A stretch of 64,000 bases of DNA from Hoylesella loescheii. GTDB taxonomy: Bacteria; Bacteroidota; Bacteroidia; Bacteroidales; Bacteroidaceae. Location: the NCBI GenBank assembly GCA_021531755.1, contig JADYUK010000009.1, forward strand, positions 1-64,000. Direction: 5' to 3'. A program made the position numbers and the translations under genes. How positions within the stretch are numbered: position 1 is the stretch's first letter; every line of letters begins with the position of its first letter. Below are positions 18,941 through 28,136 of the stretch, piece by piece. The notes under the pieces are model-generated. The model made no database searches. It saw nothing but the letters and a program-made list of their open reading frames with translations, and was not told the DNA's origin.

Positions 18941-20905
18941 TCACTCAATGATGATTATGCCTCCGTCGGGCTGTATTGTCACCTTGGCATATCCATCCTT
19001 GTCAACCTTCAACGTCTTCTTCTGTGCCTGGGGCATTATGTCAAGGGTCTTCCGCGGAGCATCGGTATAGTATGTGACGGTCTTCCCTGCGAGCATAGGC
19101 AGATGCAGGCGGAGGGTCTTCGCCTTCTCCTCGGCATTCAGTCCGCCGACATACCATTTCCCACCGGCACGGCGGGCTATGACGACATAGCGTGTCGGGA
19201 ATCCGTCGACGAACTGTGTCTCCTCCCATTCTGTCGGAACAGCCTTGAGGAAGTCGAGCTCCATCTGTGGAACGTCGGTGAGATTGTTAGGGCAGAGTGC
19301 CATACAGTTGACACTCGTCTGCAGCACTATTGCCGATGCCATCTCGAAGACATCTGTAGTATACCTCTTGTGGCGGCTCTTGTTGTCACGGCTGAGATAG
19401 CGGTTCATGATGACTCCGCCCCAGTCGGCAGCGCCGAGAGCGTTACGCGAGAATGGATACATGCAGAGCTCGAAGGCCTCTTTCTTGGCGTGGTATTCGG
19501 TGAAGTAGACATTCTCTGAGGCGAGGAGTGCCTCTGATGCGACATAGTTGGGATACATGCGCTCCCAGCCGCGCGGCATGGTACATCCGTGGAAGATGAC
19601 CTGGAGGCCGTAGTTGTTGGCTTCGACAAGGATATCCTCATAGAGGCGCATCATCTCCTGCTTGTCGCTGCCGAAGAAGTCGACCTTTATGCCGGCTATG
19701 TTGTTTGCCTTCATCCACTCCATCTCCTTCTGGCGGGCATATGAGGTGTTCATGCAGTTGCGTGGTGTCTGTGGCGCGTCGTTCCATGAGCCATTTGAGT
19801 TATACCACAGCATGAGGCGCACACCACGGCTCTGGGCATAGCGTGACAGCTCCTCAATGCGCTTCCGCCCGATATTGGTGTCCCAGCTGCAATCGACGAG
19901 ACAATACTCGTAGCCCATCTCTGCCGCGGTGTCTATGAACTTCACCTGGTCGTCATAGTTTATTGAATTGTCCTGCCATATTATCCAGCTCCATGTGTAA
20001 CGGCCTGGCTTATAGTCATATTTCGCCTCATAAAGGGGCTCTACGACATCGTATGCCACTGTCGTCTCCACGATAGGCTTCAGAGTCTTCCCGACGGTTA
20101 TTGTGCGCCAGGGTGTCGTGCCGGGTACTGATACAGATGCCCATGGCGACCCCATTCCGCCCATCTCTTCCTTGTTGGGGAAGGCTATGGTGTACCCTTT
20201 CTCTGGGTCATAGTCGCTGATGTGCGACGCGCAGTAGTTGCTGCCGACACCCGTCTCGCCCAGCAGCACCCAGCCATCGTCACCGACACGGAATAGGCAA
20301 GGGAATGTGTAGCCCTCCCCGTAGCGTGACTTGACTGCCATGGGGGCGTCGGGGGTGTACTCCTCCTCATACGACGGCTTGGTGCGCTCCCAGCCTGTCA
20401 TGGGGTTTATCTGTGGACAGTTGAACGTCGTTGCCTTTGAGGGAAGGCGGAAAGCTGATGCCTCGCTCTTTATGACGGCACTGCGTGGGGTATCTTTCTC
20501 ACCACGGTAGAGGGTGTATCTGTATGCAACATCATTGTCCGAGACTGAGAATGTCACTGTCATCCTGTAGCCTTTCTCTCCCACGAAAGTGATGTCTGAG
20601 ACATTGGCGTTGTATCTCGCCTCGTGTCTCTTGGTGCGGGTCATGGTGTATGTCTTGTCCTCATGGCGCGTCTTCTCCTCCTTTATCGTGAGGTTGCGGG
20701 TGAAGTCGGCATAGTCTGTGACAAGGCCGAGGGCCGAAGGCTCCATCATTGTGACGCCGCCATAGGCTATACTGTAACGTGGGGCTCCTCCGTTGTCTGT
20801 TACTGTTACTACAAGGTTGCCATCGGGCGATGCTACCTTGACATCCCCAGCAAGGAGGGATGATGGCAGCAGGATGGACATAATCAGGAAATGGAATCGT
20901 TTCAT
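18941..20905 (-). CDS. GH97 family glycoside hydrolase (probable retaining alpha-galactosidase type)
   Basis: A 654-aa periplasmic enzyme. A signal peptide (MKRFHFLIMSILLPSSLLAG) is followed by the N-terminal beta-supersandwich domain, a central (beta/alpha)8 barrel beginning near TWSWIIWQDNSINYDDQ, and a C-terminal beta domain. The catalytic region IAGIKVDFFGSDKQEMM has Asp at the position of the nucleophile of retaining GH97 enzymes, which argues for the alpha-galactosidase/beta-L-arabinopyranosidase branch rather than the inverting SusB alpha-glucosidase branch. Its neighbours PL1 and uxaB suggest a role in pectin side-chain breakdown. The branch assignment is inferred from one motif. Confidence 0.88.
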   Translation of the reverse strand: MKRFHFLIMSILLPSSLLAGDVKVASPDGNLVVTVTDNGGAPRYSIAYGGVTMMEPSALGLVTDYADFTRNLTIKEEKTRHEDKTYTMTRTKRHEARYNANVSDITFVGEKGYRMTVTFSVSDNDVAYRYTLYRGEKDTPRSAVIKSEASAFRLPSKATTFNCPQINPMTGWERTKPSYEEEYTPDAPMAVKSRYGEGYTFPCLFRVGDDGWVLLGETGVGSNYCASHISDYDPEKGYTIAFPNKEEMGGMGSPWASVSVPGTTPWRTITVGKTLKPIVETTVAYDVVEPLYEAKYDYKPGRYTWSWIIWQDNSINYDDQVKFIDTAAEMGYEYCLVDCSWDTNIGRKRIEELSRYAQSRGVRLMLWYNSNGSWNDAPQTPRNCMNTSYARQKEMEWMKANNIAGIKVDFFGSDKQEMMRLYEDILVEANNYGLQVIFHGCTMPRGWERMYPNYVASEALLASENVYFTEYHAKKEAFELCMYPFSRNALGAADWGGVIMNRYLSRDNKSRHKRYTTDVFEMASAIVLQTSVNCMALCPNNLTDVPQMELDFLKAVPTEWEETQFVDGFPTRYVVIARRAGGKWYVGGLNAEEKAKTLRLHLPMLAGKTVTYYTDAPRKTLDIMPQAQKKTLKVDKDGYAKVTIQPDGGIIIIE

Positions 20906-21043
20906 TTAGGTTTATGTTTTTTAGGTTTGTTTTGCCTAATGGCCCCCGGCGTGTGGCCTTATTCCTTTGCTTCTCCTTCCATACACTGGATGGAGAATAG
21001 TGCCACCACCTATTATCATGCCGACAACAAGGACGCTGACGCG

Positions 21044-22264
21044 CTATTTCCTTGGGCCGGCGTATTGTCTTACTATGTCAGGAACGTGACATGCCGGAGC
21101 TGCCTCATACTTATATGGGATATACACTGTGCCTTTGTCCGCAGGCTGTTTGAAGCGCTCGCTGTAAATATTGCCTCGCAGCTGGAAGGATCTTGACCCA
21201 TTCTCTGAGAAGATTTTCCTTACTCCCTTGTCGAAGTAGTTGTTCTCGACAAGGACCTCTGAGTTGCGGCGGGGATTCACAGCGCCGTGGTTCCCTTGAC
21301 AGTCATAAAGGTTGTTCATAACATGAATTGTGCCGAAACGTACCATAGGCATGCGCTGGTCACACCCCTCACCCCATCTGTTGAAGGCGTATGTGACATT
21401 GAGATTATCCTCTCCATTGCTCTTCTCATTGTCGCTCGAACCCACAAGATTAGTGTTGGCATGGACATAGGAGAGCGGAGTGTATCTGAATACGCACCAC
21501 GAGATGGTGATAAAGTCTGAATGGCCGTTGATGTCAAAGTTGCCGTCAATGCCATCGACGAACTCACAGTGGTCCACCCATATATGGCGCGAGCCATCAG
21601 AGAGGGTCAGGAGGTCATCACCGCTGACATCGACTGAGCCAGGACCCTGGAACGTGATGTTACGCAGGATGATATTCTCACACGCATAGAAGTGCATGAG
21701 TCCGGAATGCCTGTATGTCTCTTTAGGGTCATTGAGACTCGTGCTGAGGATTTTCCTTATTGCATACTCACACTCTTCCTTGACCTTCTGGCCATTGGGA
21801 AGGATGAAAGGCTGCTTTGCAGCTGCCGTGGACAATGAGAGCACATTGCTGTCATTCAGCAGTTTGTGTATATCTGGTGTCAGCCTGAAGCGTGTCCTTA
21901 TTGACGCATTATTGCGGCCTATGATGGTCTTCGAGGACAATCCCTTGAGCTCCAAGGTGCCGCTGACAGTCAGCTCGCCATCTGAGCCGTCAAGGATGAT
22001 GATGTCATTCGCCTTGATGGCCGATATCAAAGCATCGCGCATATCGCCGCCGGTATTCCTCACGACAATGGTCTTGCGGCCTGGAATACTGTCAGGAAGA
22101 TCAGTAGTGAAGGCGCCACCGCCCGTGAGATTATAGTCGTCGCCCGATGTGAGCGATGTCGATGTAGCCCATCCGAATGGCCGCTGGAGGTCATACTTTG
22201 ACTGGGCTGCGGAGTGCATCATCGGGAATAACGCAAAGAGGATTACTGTCAGATATTTCTTCAT
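21044..22264 (-). CDS. PL1-family pectate lyase
   Basis: A 406-aa secreted right-handed beta-helix enzyme cleaving polygalacturonate by beta-elimination. Signal peptide MKKYLTVILFALFPMMHSAAQ. The diagnostic PL1 blocks are HIWVDHCEFVDGIDGNFD (calcium-binding acids), ITISWCVF, and MPMVRFGTIHVMNNLYD with the conserved arginine followed by NPRRNSEVLVENNYF. Products would be unsaturated galacturonides, whose downstream metabolism passes through tagaturonate, consistent with uxaB at 23176-24660. Complete. Confidence 0.9.
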   Translation of the reverse strand: MKKYLTVILFALFPMMHSAAQSKYDLQRPFGWATSTSLTSGDDYNLTGGGAFTTDLPDSIPGRKTIVVRNTGGDMRDALISAIKANDIIILDGSDGELTVSGTLELKGLSSKTIIGRNNASIRTRFRLTPDIHKLLNDSNVLSLSTAAAKQPFILPNGQKVKEECEYAIRKILSTSLNDPKETYRHSGLMHFYACENIILRNITFQGPGSVDVSGDDLLTLSDGSRHIWVDHCEFVDGIDGNFDINGHSDFITISWCVFRYTPLSYVHANTNLVGSSDNEKSNGEDNLNVTYAFNRWGEGCDQRMPMVRFGTIHVMNNLYDCQGNHGAVNPRRNSEVLVENNYFDKGVRKIFSENGSRSFQLRGNIYSERFKQPADKGTVYIPYKYEAAPACHVPDIVRQYAGPRK

Positions 22265-22281
22265 CTGCTCTTGTGGTGTTG

Positions 22282-23079
22282 TTAGGATTCTTTTGTTTGG
22301 GGATAATTGTCATCGACACCCAGCCCGAAAAGCGCGAAATCTCCCTTCAGAGGGTCGTCAGGGAAATATTGCGCGAGACGCTCTGAGAGCCTTATGGCAT
22401 TCGTCATTGATGTGGAGCGGGATGTGAGGAGACCGAGACGCATGGCTTCCTGCACGACATGAGTGTCCATGGGCATGATGAGCGTGCGGCGGTCGATGAT
22501 GTCGCTCCACAGGCCAAGGTCGACAGGCGACGCTGTGCGCACCATCCAGCGCAGGAACATGCACACACGCTTGCAGCTCGACGTCGTGTCCTTGGGGATG
22601 ACTCCTGTCGAGCCATGCTCAACAAACCACCTGGTTATATACCTTATAGCGTCGATGGCCGGCATCCTTGTAAGCCCGTCGGGCATGCAGCTGACGAGAT
22701 AACCTCTGATGGAGCCATGGGCAGAGACCATCTCTGCAAGGGCGCTGAGGAAATGGTGGAAGACACGGCAGGTGTACAGACGATAGAAACACTCGTCGCT
22801 CAACGGGACGACAGAGGCATAACGCCCTGTTAGAAGCCAGCGGCTGACGGCGTCGGAGTCTGTGCCACAGGCTCGGATGCTGTCAAGCAGCACCTGTATT
22901 TTGGGAAGGAACTGGCGGCGCGAGCCGTAGCTCAATGCCGACGAGACAAAAGCAAGGAGCTCCCTGTTGACATCGCCTTCTACCTGGTGCATAAACCAGC
23001 TGGGATCGCCAACAAGGAACTCCTCACATTCATATTTCTGAGCCAAGCGTGTCAGTATGTCTCCAAGCTCAGATGCCAT
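22282..23079 (-). CDS. TIGR02757/DUF2400 family protein
   Basis: A 265-aa conserved cytoplasmic protein of unknown function, common in Bacteroidetes. The blocks VNRELLAFVSSALSYGSRRQFLPKI, VCMFLRWMVR and MPMDTHVVQEAMRLGLL identify the family. It resembles HhH-type DNA glycosylases in general helical content, but no function is established. It ends 18 nt before the pectate lyase start and may be co-transcribed with it. Confidence 0.85.
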   Translation of the reverse strand: MASELGDILTRLAQKYECEEFLVGDPSWFMHQVEGDVNRELLAFVSSALSYGSRRQFLPKIQVLLDSIRACGTDSDAVSRWLLTGRYASVVPLSDECFYRLYTCRVFHHFLSALAEMVSAHGSIRGYLVSCMPDGLTRMPAIDAIRYITRWFVEHGSTGVIPKDTTSSCKRVCMFLRWMVRTASPVDLGLWSDIIDRRTLIMPMDTHVVQEAMRLGLLTSRSTSMTNAIRLSERLAQYFPDDPLKGDFALFGLGVDDNYPQTKES

Positions 23080-23112
23080 AATATTGTCTTTGTTTTCTTA
23101 AGCATAGATAAA

Positions 23113-23141
23113 AGGAGGGGCGGCGGGAGGCCGCTCCTCCT
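23113..23141 (-). terminator. GC-rich terminator after uxaB
   Basis: AGGAGGGGCGGC pairs with GCCGCTCCTCCT (12 bp, one G-U) around a short loop, followed on the minus strand by TTTT, 35 nt beyond the uxaB stop codon. Confidence 0.75.
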
Positions 23142-23175
23142 GTTTTGATGGTCTGTAAGGATGATAGCCCTACGA

Positions 23176-24660
23176 TTAGAGTATTGACTTCACGGTCTCT
23201 ATCATGCCCTTCGTCTGGATATCGTTGAGGAATCCCTCTACCATATCTGTCAGGCCAGGTATCGTGTTGAGGTCTCCGTGCTCACCCCATATCCAGTCAG
23301 CGGCAAGCACACCCTCTGCCACCTTGCGTGTGTCGCCGGTAGCCCAGAGCTGTGTGAGGAGATCCATTATCTTCTGGTCATCGTTAGGCTGTATTGGAGC
23401 GCCGTCAGCACGTGTGCCACCCTTGTAGTATGTGATGATGGCTGCAAGACCAAGGACAAGACCCTTCGGGAGCTCTCCCTTGCGCTCGAGGTATACCTTC
23501 ACGCCGGGGAGGTCGCGTGCCTGGAACTTAGGGAATGAGTTGAGCATGATGGATGTCACCTGATGGTCAACATATGGGTTGTCGAAACGCTCAAGCACAT
23601 CTGCCGCAAACTGCTGCAGCTCCTCCATAGGGAGGTTGAGTGTCTGCATGAGCTCGTCGTACTGTACCTTCTTGATGTATGGACCTACAACAGAATCGTG
23701 GAGGGCGTCGCGCACGATGTTGATACCAGAGAGGTATGCGACAGGTGAGAGGACTGTGTGTGGGCCATTGAGGAGAGTAACCTTACGCTCGTGGTATGGT
23801 GCCTCTGACTCTGCTATGAGGACATGGAGACCAGCCTGGTCAGCAGGGAATTCCTTGCGGAGCTCCTCGCATGTCATATTCTCCGGACGCTCGATAACCC
23901 AGAGATGGAATATCTCGGCCTGGACAACGAGGTTGTCCTTGTAGCCTATCTTGTTCTGTATATCAACGATATCCTTGCGTGGGAAGCCTGGCACGATACG
24001 GTCTACAAGAGTTGCGCAGACATAGTTGTACTTCTCAAACCACTCTGAGAAAGCCTGGGCCTTCTCGCCGAAGTCAGGTGTCCAGAGCTCTATATACTTG
24101 CGGATGCAGTCCTTGAGGTGATGGCCATTGAGGAAGATAAGCTCACAAGGCATGATGATGAGACCCTTTGTAGGGTCGCCGTCGAATGCGTTGAAGCGGT
24201 TCCAGAGAAGCTGGGTCAGTTTTCCAGGGTATGATGATGCAGGAGCGTCAGAAAGCTTGCATGAAGGGTCGAAGGCGATGCCAGCCTCTGTTGTGTTAGA
24301 GATGACGAAACGGATTTCTGGCTGCTCAGCGAGTGCCTGATATGCCCAGTGCTGTGCGTATGGGTCAATGCCGCGGGAGATGACGTCGATACGGTCAAGC
24401 TGGTTGACAGGCTCACCATTCTGACGACCCTGGAGATTGACATGGTAGAGGCAGTCCTGACCGTTAAGCCACTGTACCATACCTCTGTCAATAGGCTGAA
24501 CGACAACAACAGAGCCGTTGAAGTTTGTCTTGGCATTCATGTTCCATACAATCCAGTCAACAAAAGCACGGAGGAAATTACCCTCACCAAACTGGATGAT
24601 TCTCTCAGGTGCCACACTCTTTGGGGCAGTGAGTTTGTTAAGTGATTTTAGTCGTGTCAT
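23176..24660 (-). CDS. uxaB: Tagaturonate reductase (altronate oxidoreductase)
   Basis: NADH-dependent reduction of D-tagaturonate to D-altronate in the galacturonate branch of pectin catabolism. The 494-aa protein belongs to the mannitol dehydrogenase-like long-chain family: dinucleotide-binding start IIQFGEGNFLRAFVDWIVW, the VDRIVPGFPR block, and KVTLLNGPHTVLSPVAYLSG with the catalytic-site lysine and asparagine. Full length. A consensus -7 box lies about 105 nt upstream. Other uxa/kdg genes are not in the window. Confidence 0.92.
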   Translation of the reverse strand: MTRLKSLNKLTAPKSVAPERIIQFGEGNFLRAFVDWIVWNMNAKTNFNGSVVVVQPIDRGMVQWLNGQDCLYHVNLQGRQNGEPVNQLDRIDVISRGIDPYAQHWAYQALAEQPEIRFVISNTTEAGIAFDPSCKLSDAPASSYPGKLTQLLWNRFNAFDGDPTKGLIIMPCELIFLNGHHLKDCIRKYIELWTPDFGEKAQAFSEWFEKYNYVCATLVDRIVPGFPRKDIVDIQNKIGYKDNLVVQAEIFHLWVIERPENMTCEELRKEFPADQAGLHVLIAESEAPYHERKVTLLNGPHTVLSPVAYLSGINIVRDALHDSVVGPYIKKVQYDELMQTLNLPMEELQQFAADVLERFDNPYVDHQVTSIMLNSFPKFQARDLPGVKVYLERKGELPKGLVLGLAAIITYYKGGTRADGAPIQPNDDQKIMDLLTQLWATGDTRKVAEGVLAADWIWGEHGDLNTIPGLTDMVEGFLNDIQTKGMIETVKSIL

Positions 24661-24764
24661 AATATTTATTTAAGTGTTACATAGTTTCAGGCATGTCTCG
24701 GCATCTTTCATAGTGGAAGATAACACCTCCCTTTCATCTTCATTCTTACAAATGAAACTACCTG

Positions 24765-24772
24765 CAAAATTA
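24765..24772 (-). promoter_or_regulatory. -7 box upstream of uxaB
   Basis: TAATTTTG on the minus strand, a full match to TAnnTTTG, 105 nt before the uxaB start. The -33 region is A/T-rich without a clear TTTG. Confidence 0.45.
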
Positions 24773-25004
24773 ATAAATTTTATTATGAAGAGATGTCATA
24801 AAGTTTCTTTTTGCTGTTTGTTTATGATAATTTAACTGATATCTTCCTCCTCGTAACTATTCAGCGAATGCATTTGTATCGCTGCTAAATCACATATTAT
24901 GTACGTTGCTTCCCCCCTTGGCCAGTGAACAACAGTAAGACCTAAGGGTATTGTATAATAATGCAAGTAATCTTGAGGAACGACAATGATATCTGTCATT
25001 AATG

Positions 25005-25042
25005 GTAAGCATCCAAAAATACGTCAAATTTGGGATGCTTAC
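25005..25042. other. Palindrome in the uxaB-rpsA gap
   Basis: GTAAGCATCC and GGATGCTTAC form a stem extended by AAA/TTT. It is the most structured part of the 570-bp gap between uxaB and the 3' end of rpsA, which otherwise holds no recognisable gene. Confidence 0.5.
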
Positions 25043-25111
25043 TCATCCTCAATCACATACAGCCCAGCAAGCGACAAATGTGGCTTCTGGCATATATTAC
25101 AAACATAAGAA

Positions 25112-25150
25112 GCGGGAGATAAACGCCTATGAACAGCATTTACCTCCCGC
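25112..25150 (-). terminator. Possible rpsA terminator hairpin
   Basis: GCGGGAG/CTCCCGC with an additional TAAA/TTTA after one mismatch, 82 nt beyond the rpsA stop codon. There is no clear T-run after it. Confidence 0.4.
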
Positions 25151-25231
25151 TCGGTATTATCATGCGTGGCATACACAGTGTCTGTGATGCCTCAGCTTTA
25201 TGCGGGCATGATTATGAATGGTCTCTGTGGT

Positions 25232-27007
25232 TTACTCACCCTTCTCCATCTGAGCCTTGAGCTGTGCGAGAGCGTCAAGGTCGCCAAGAGTAGTAGATGC
25301 AGCGACATTCTGGATTACAGGAGCCTCCTCACGCTTCTGGCGTGGTGCACGTGGAGCGCGCTTCTTTGGCTCCTCAGCAGCCTCCTCGAATGTACGAGAG
25401 TGGCTGAGGATGATGCGCTTAGCCTCCTTGACGAACTCGATTACCTTGAACTCGAGCTCCTCGCCAGCCTTGGCTGTTGTGCCGTCCTGCTTCTGGAGAT
25501 GCTTTGGAGTAGCGAAGCCCTCACCTCCCTCGTTGAGAGTGATGACAGCGCCCTTATCCATCATCTCTGTTATCTTGCCTGTATGTACAGAGCCTGGAGT
25601 GTATATCTTCTCGTAAGCATCCCATGGGTTCTCCTCAAGCTGCTTGTGTCCGAGTGAGAGGCGACGGTTCTTCTTGTCTATCTCGAGGACTACGACCTCT
25701 ATCTCTGCACCTACCTGTGTGAACTCTGATGGGTGCTTAACCTTCTTTGTCCAAGAGAGGTCAGAGATATGGATGAGTCCGTCAACGCCCTCCTCAAGCT
25801 CTACGAACACGCCGAAGTTGGTGAAGTTGCGTACACGTGCTGTGTGCTTTGAGCCCTCTGGATACTTAGTGCTGATAGCCTCCCATGGGTCTTCCTTGAG
25901 CTGCTTGATGCCGAGAGACATCTTACGCTCCTCACGGTCGAGAGTGAGGATGACAGCCTCTACCTCGTCGCCAACATGCATGAAGTCCTGAGCAGAGCGG
26001 AGGTGCTGGCTCCAAGACATCTCTGAAACGTGGATAAGGCCTTCTACGCCAGGAGCTACCTCAACGAATGCTCCGTAGTCAGCGATAACGACAACCTTGC
26101 CCTTGATGTGGTCACCAACCTTGAGGTCTGGGTCGAGAGCGTCCCATGGGTGTGGTGTGAGCTGCTTCAGGCCGAGGGCGATGCGCTTCTTCTCGTTGTC
26201 GAAGTCGAGGATAACGACATTTATCTTCTGGTCGAGCTCTACAACCTCGTGTGGGTTGCTTACGCGGCCCCAAGAGAGGTCTGTGATATGGATGAGTCCG
26301 TCAACACCACCAAGGTCAACGAATACGCCGTAAGAGGTAATGTTCTTGACAGTACCCTCAAGCACCTGACCCTTCTCGAGCTTAGAGATGATCTCCTTCT
26401 TCTGAGCCTCAAGCTCTGCCTCGATGAGAGCCTTGTGTGATACGACAACATTCTTGAACTCCTGGTTGATCTTGATAACCTTGAATTCCATTGTCTTACC
26501 AACGAATACATCGTAGTCGCGGATAGGATGAACGTCAATCTGTGAGCCTGGGAGGAATGCCTCGATGCCGAATACATCAACAATCATACCGCCCTTAGTG
26601 CGACACTTGACATAGCCCTGAACAACCTCCTCGTTGTCGAGAGCTGCATTGACACGGTCCCAAGACTTGGAGAGGCGTGCCTTCTTGTGTGAGAGAATCA
26701 GCTGGCCCTTCTTGTCCTCCTGGTTCTCAACGTAAACCTCAACAGTATCACCTACCTTAAGGTCTGGGTTGTAACGGAATTCTGATGCTGGGATGATACC
26801 GTCGCTCTTGTAGCCGATATTCACCACAACCTCTTTCTTGTCGGCAGAGATTACAGTTCCATCAACAACCTGATGCTCTGATACTTTGTTAAGAGTCTCG
26901 TCGTATGCCTTTGCGAGTTCCTCTTTGCTGACGCTTACATTGCTGCCATTCTCGAACTCTTCCCAATTGAAGTCGTCGAGTGGCTGCACATTCTTAAAGT
27001 TAGACAT
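25232..27007 (-). CDS. rpsA: 30S ribosomal protein S1
   Basis: About 591-aa RNA-binding ribosomal protein made of successive S1 OB-fold repeats. At least five are plain from recurring motifs such as GMIVDVFGIEAFLPGSQ, GVFVDLGGVDGLIHITDLSW, GAFVEVAPGVEGLIHVSEMSW and GVFVELEEGVDGLIHISDLSW. The two N-terminal repeats are the divergent ribosome-binding type. The start at 27007 (MSNFKNVQPLDDFNWEEF) is preferred over an in-frame ATG at 27079, whose extra residues do not look like protein. A consensus -7 element lies about 108 nt upstream. Confidence 0.96.
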   Translation of the reverse strand: MSNFKNVQPLDDFNWEEFENGSNVSVSKEELAKAYDETLNKVSEHQVVDGTVISADKKEVVVNIGYKSDGIIPASEFRYNPDLKVGDTVEVYVENQEDKKGQLILSHKKARLSKSWDRVNAALDNEEVVQGYVKCRTKGGMIVDVFGIEAFLPGSQIDVHPIRDYDVFVGKTMEFKVIKINQEFKNVVVSHKALIEAELEAQKKEIISKLEKGQVLEGTVKNITSYGVFVDLGGVDGLIHITDLSWGRVSNPHEVVELDQKINVVILDFDNEKKRIALGLKQLTPHPWDALDPDLKVGDHIKGKVVVIADYGAFVEVAPGVEGLIHVSEMSWSQHLRSAQDFMHVGDEVEAVILTLDREERKMSLGIKQLKEDPWEAISTKYPEGSKHTARVRNFTNFGVFVELEEGVDGLIHISDLSWTKKVKHPSEFTQVGAEIEVVVLEIDKKNRRLSLGHKQLEENPWDAYEKIYTPGSVHTGKITEMMDKGAVITLNEGGEGFATPKHLQKQDGTTAKAGEELEFKVIEFVKEAKRIILSHSRTFEEAAEEPKKRAPRAPRQKREEAPVIQNVAASTTLGDLDALAQLKAQMEKGE

Positions 27008-27114
27008 GTTAATTAATTGAATGTATAATAAAAAATGATTAATACTTGGACTTGTGCTCCCAACCCCGCGGCAAATCATCGCTGACGAGTGGACACAGTA
27101 TCCCTAACGAGCTG

Positions 27115-27122
27115 CAAAATTA
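27115..27122 (-). promoter_or_regulatory. -7 box of the rpsA promoter
   Basis: TAATTTTG on the minus strand, 108 nt upstream of the rpsA start. The -33 side is A/T-rich with no exact TTTG. Confidence 0.45.
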
Positions 27123-27467
27123 CTAAAAATTACTTAGTTAGACATTATCAGCTATATAATGTTTATATTTTTTTAACAGCAATATCATCTATATGCCTCA
27201 TGCCTCGTCAGTATCCATGTCAAAGCAGGTGACGAGAACAACTACCATGACCAATATTATTGTATTCATAAGCCGATATTGTTTTATCTGACCATTTGAC
27301 GCATGGGCAGTCTATAATACTACATCATCACCCGATATATTTTCGAACTGTAAGGCATGAAATCACGACGACAATAGTGTTCTATTCCCCTTTTTCCTGC
27401 AGCTGTCTTCCATGCCCTGTCCTTGCCAATAAGGGCTATAACCGAGAGAGTGATATTATCGATATTT

Positions 27468-27555
27468 CTCATCCAGTACCAATGGGCTGCTCATCCAGTA
27501 CTGATGACTCGCTCATCCAGCACAAATGAGCCGTTCATTCAGTACCTTTTGGAAA
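27468..27555. repeat. Four tandem 22-bp repeats
   Basis: Units starting at 27468, 27490, 27512 and 27534 share the core CTCATCCAGTAC (TTCATTCAGTAC in the last), separated by variable ten-base tails. The core also occurs twice with the same spacing at 18659-18692. There is no adjacent cas-like gene and the 'spacers' are too short for CRISPR. The surrounding 1.1-kb gap between rpsA and the MFS gene holds no credible gene. Confidence 0.8.
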
Positions 27556-27805
27556 AGCATGGATAAACCACTGACATAAAGCACTTTACACAACAAGCAC
27601 ATAGCAGGCATATTTGTCTGAACCTGTAGCCACATATTCCCAGGCTCAACCGTACAGGTCGGCAGAGATTCTCAATCATCGGGCATGCAAGCATTGGTTC
27701 TGGAGCCAGAAGACAGGACAACACATGCTTTGTTCTCCCTAAACCACAAGACACGGGCAATGTTTCTCAGCATGATGTCTGCGGATTATTTTATATTGCC
27801 AAACA

Positions 27806-27837
27806 TTTGTATATATCCGAAAAAAAGAATACCTTTG
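27806..27837 (+). promoter_or_regulatory. Promoter for the MFS transporter gene
   Basis: TTTG (27806-27809), 20 nt, TACCTTTG (27830-27837): a complete Bacteroidetes -33/-7 promoter. The start codon is at 28137, so the predicted leader is nearly 300 nt. Confidence 0.75.
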
Positions 27838-27917
27838 TGCCCAATAAGACAATGTGCCAGATGCTTCTGATGTGTTTCTGGCATCCCACATTAATGATAC
27901 AGATGGCAGATTACCGC

Positions 27918-28077
27918 CCCCTCTATCCTCGTCAGTCAACCCCTCTATCCTCGTCAGTCAAATAATATTCGACTAAGGGAGCCTGCCCCGCACATTGTCA
28001 TCGTATAATATCATTTGGCGCCTAAGGGCTATTCAGCCATGAGCAAGACAAGCAGGGAGGGCCACAGCCGAATAGCC
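27918..28077 (+). promoter_or_regulatory. Structured leader of the MFS transporter
   Basis: Within the predicted 5' leader there are two exact 22-bp direct repeats (CCCCTCTATCCTCGTCAGTC core, 27918-27961) and an inverted repeat GGCTATTC / GAATAGCC (28027-28034, 28070-28077) ending 59 nt before the start codon. No known riboswitch class is recognised. Confidence 0.4.
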
Positions 28078-28136
28078 TCATAATAACTGAAATCTATCAA
28101 AAACAAGAAAAGAAACATAACCCAACTACGGAAACA

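Noticed and set aside
27468..27555. Possible CRISPR array
   Set aside because: Repeat core about 12 bp and variable part about 10 bp, only four units, no cas genes; dimensions do not fit CRISPR.
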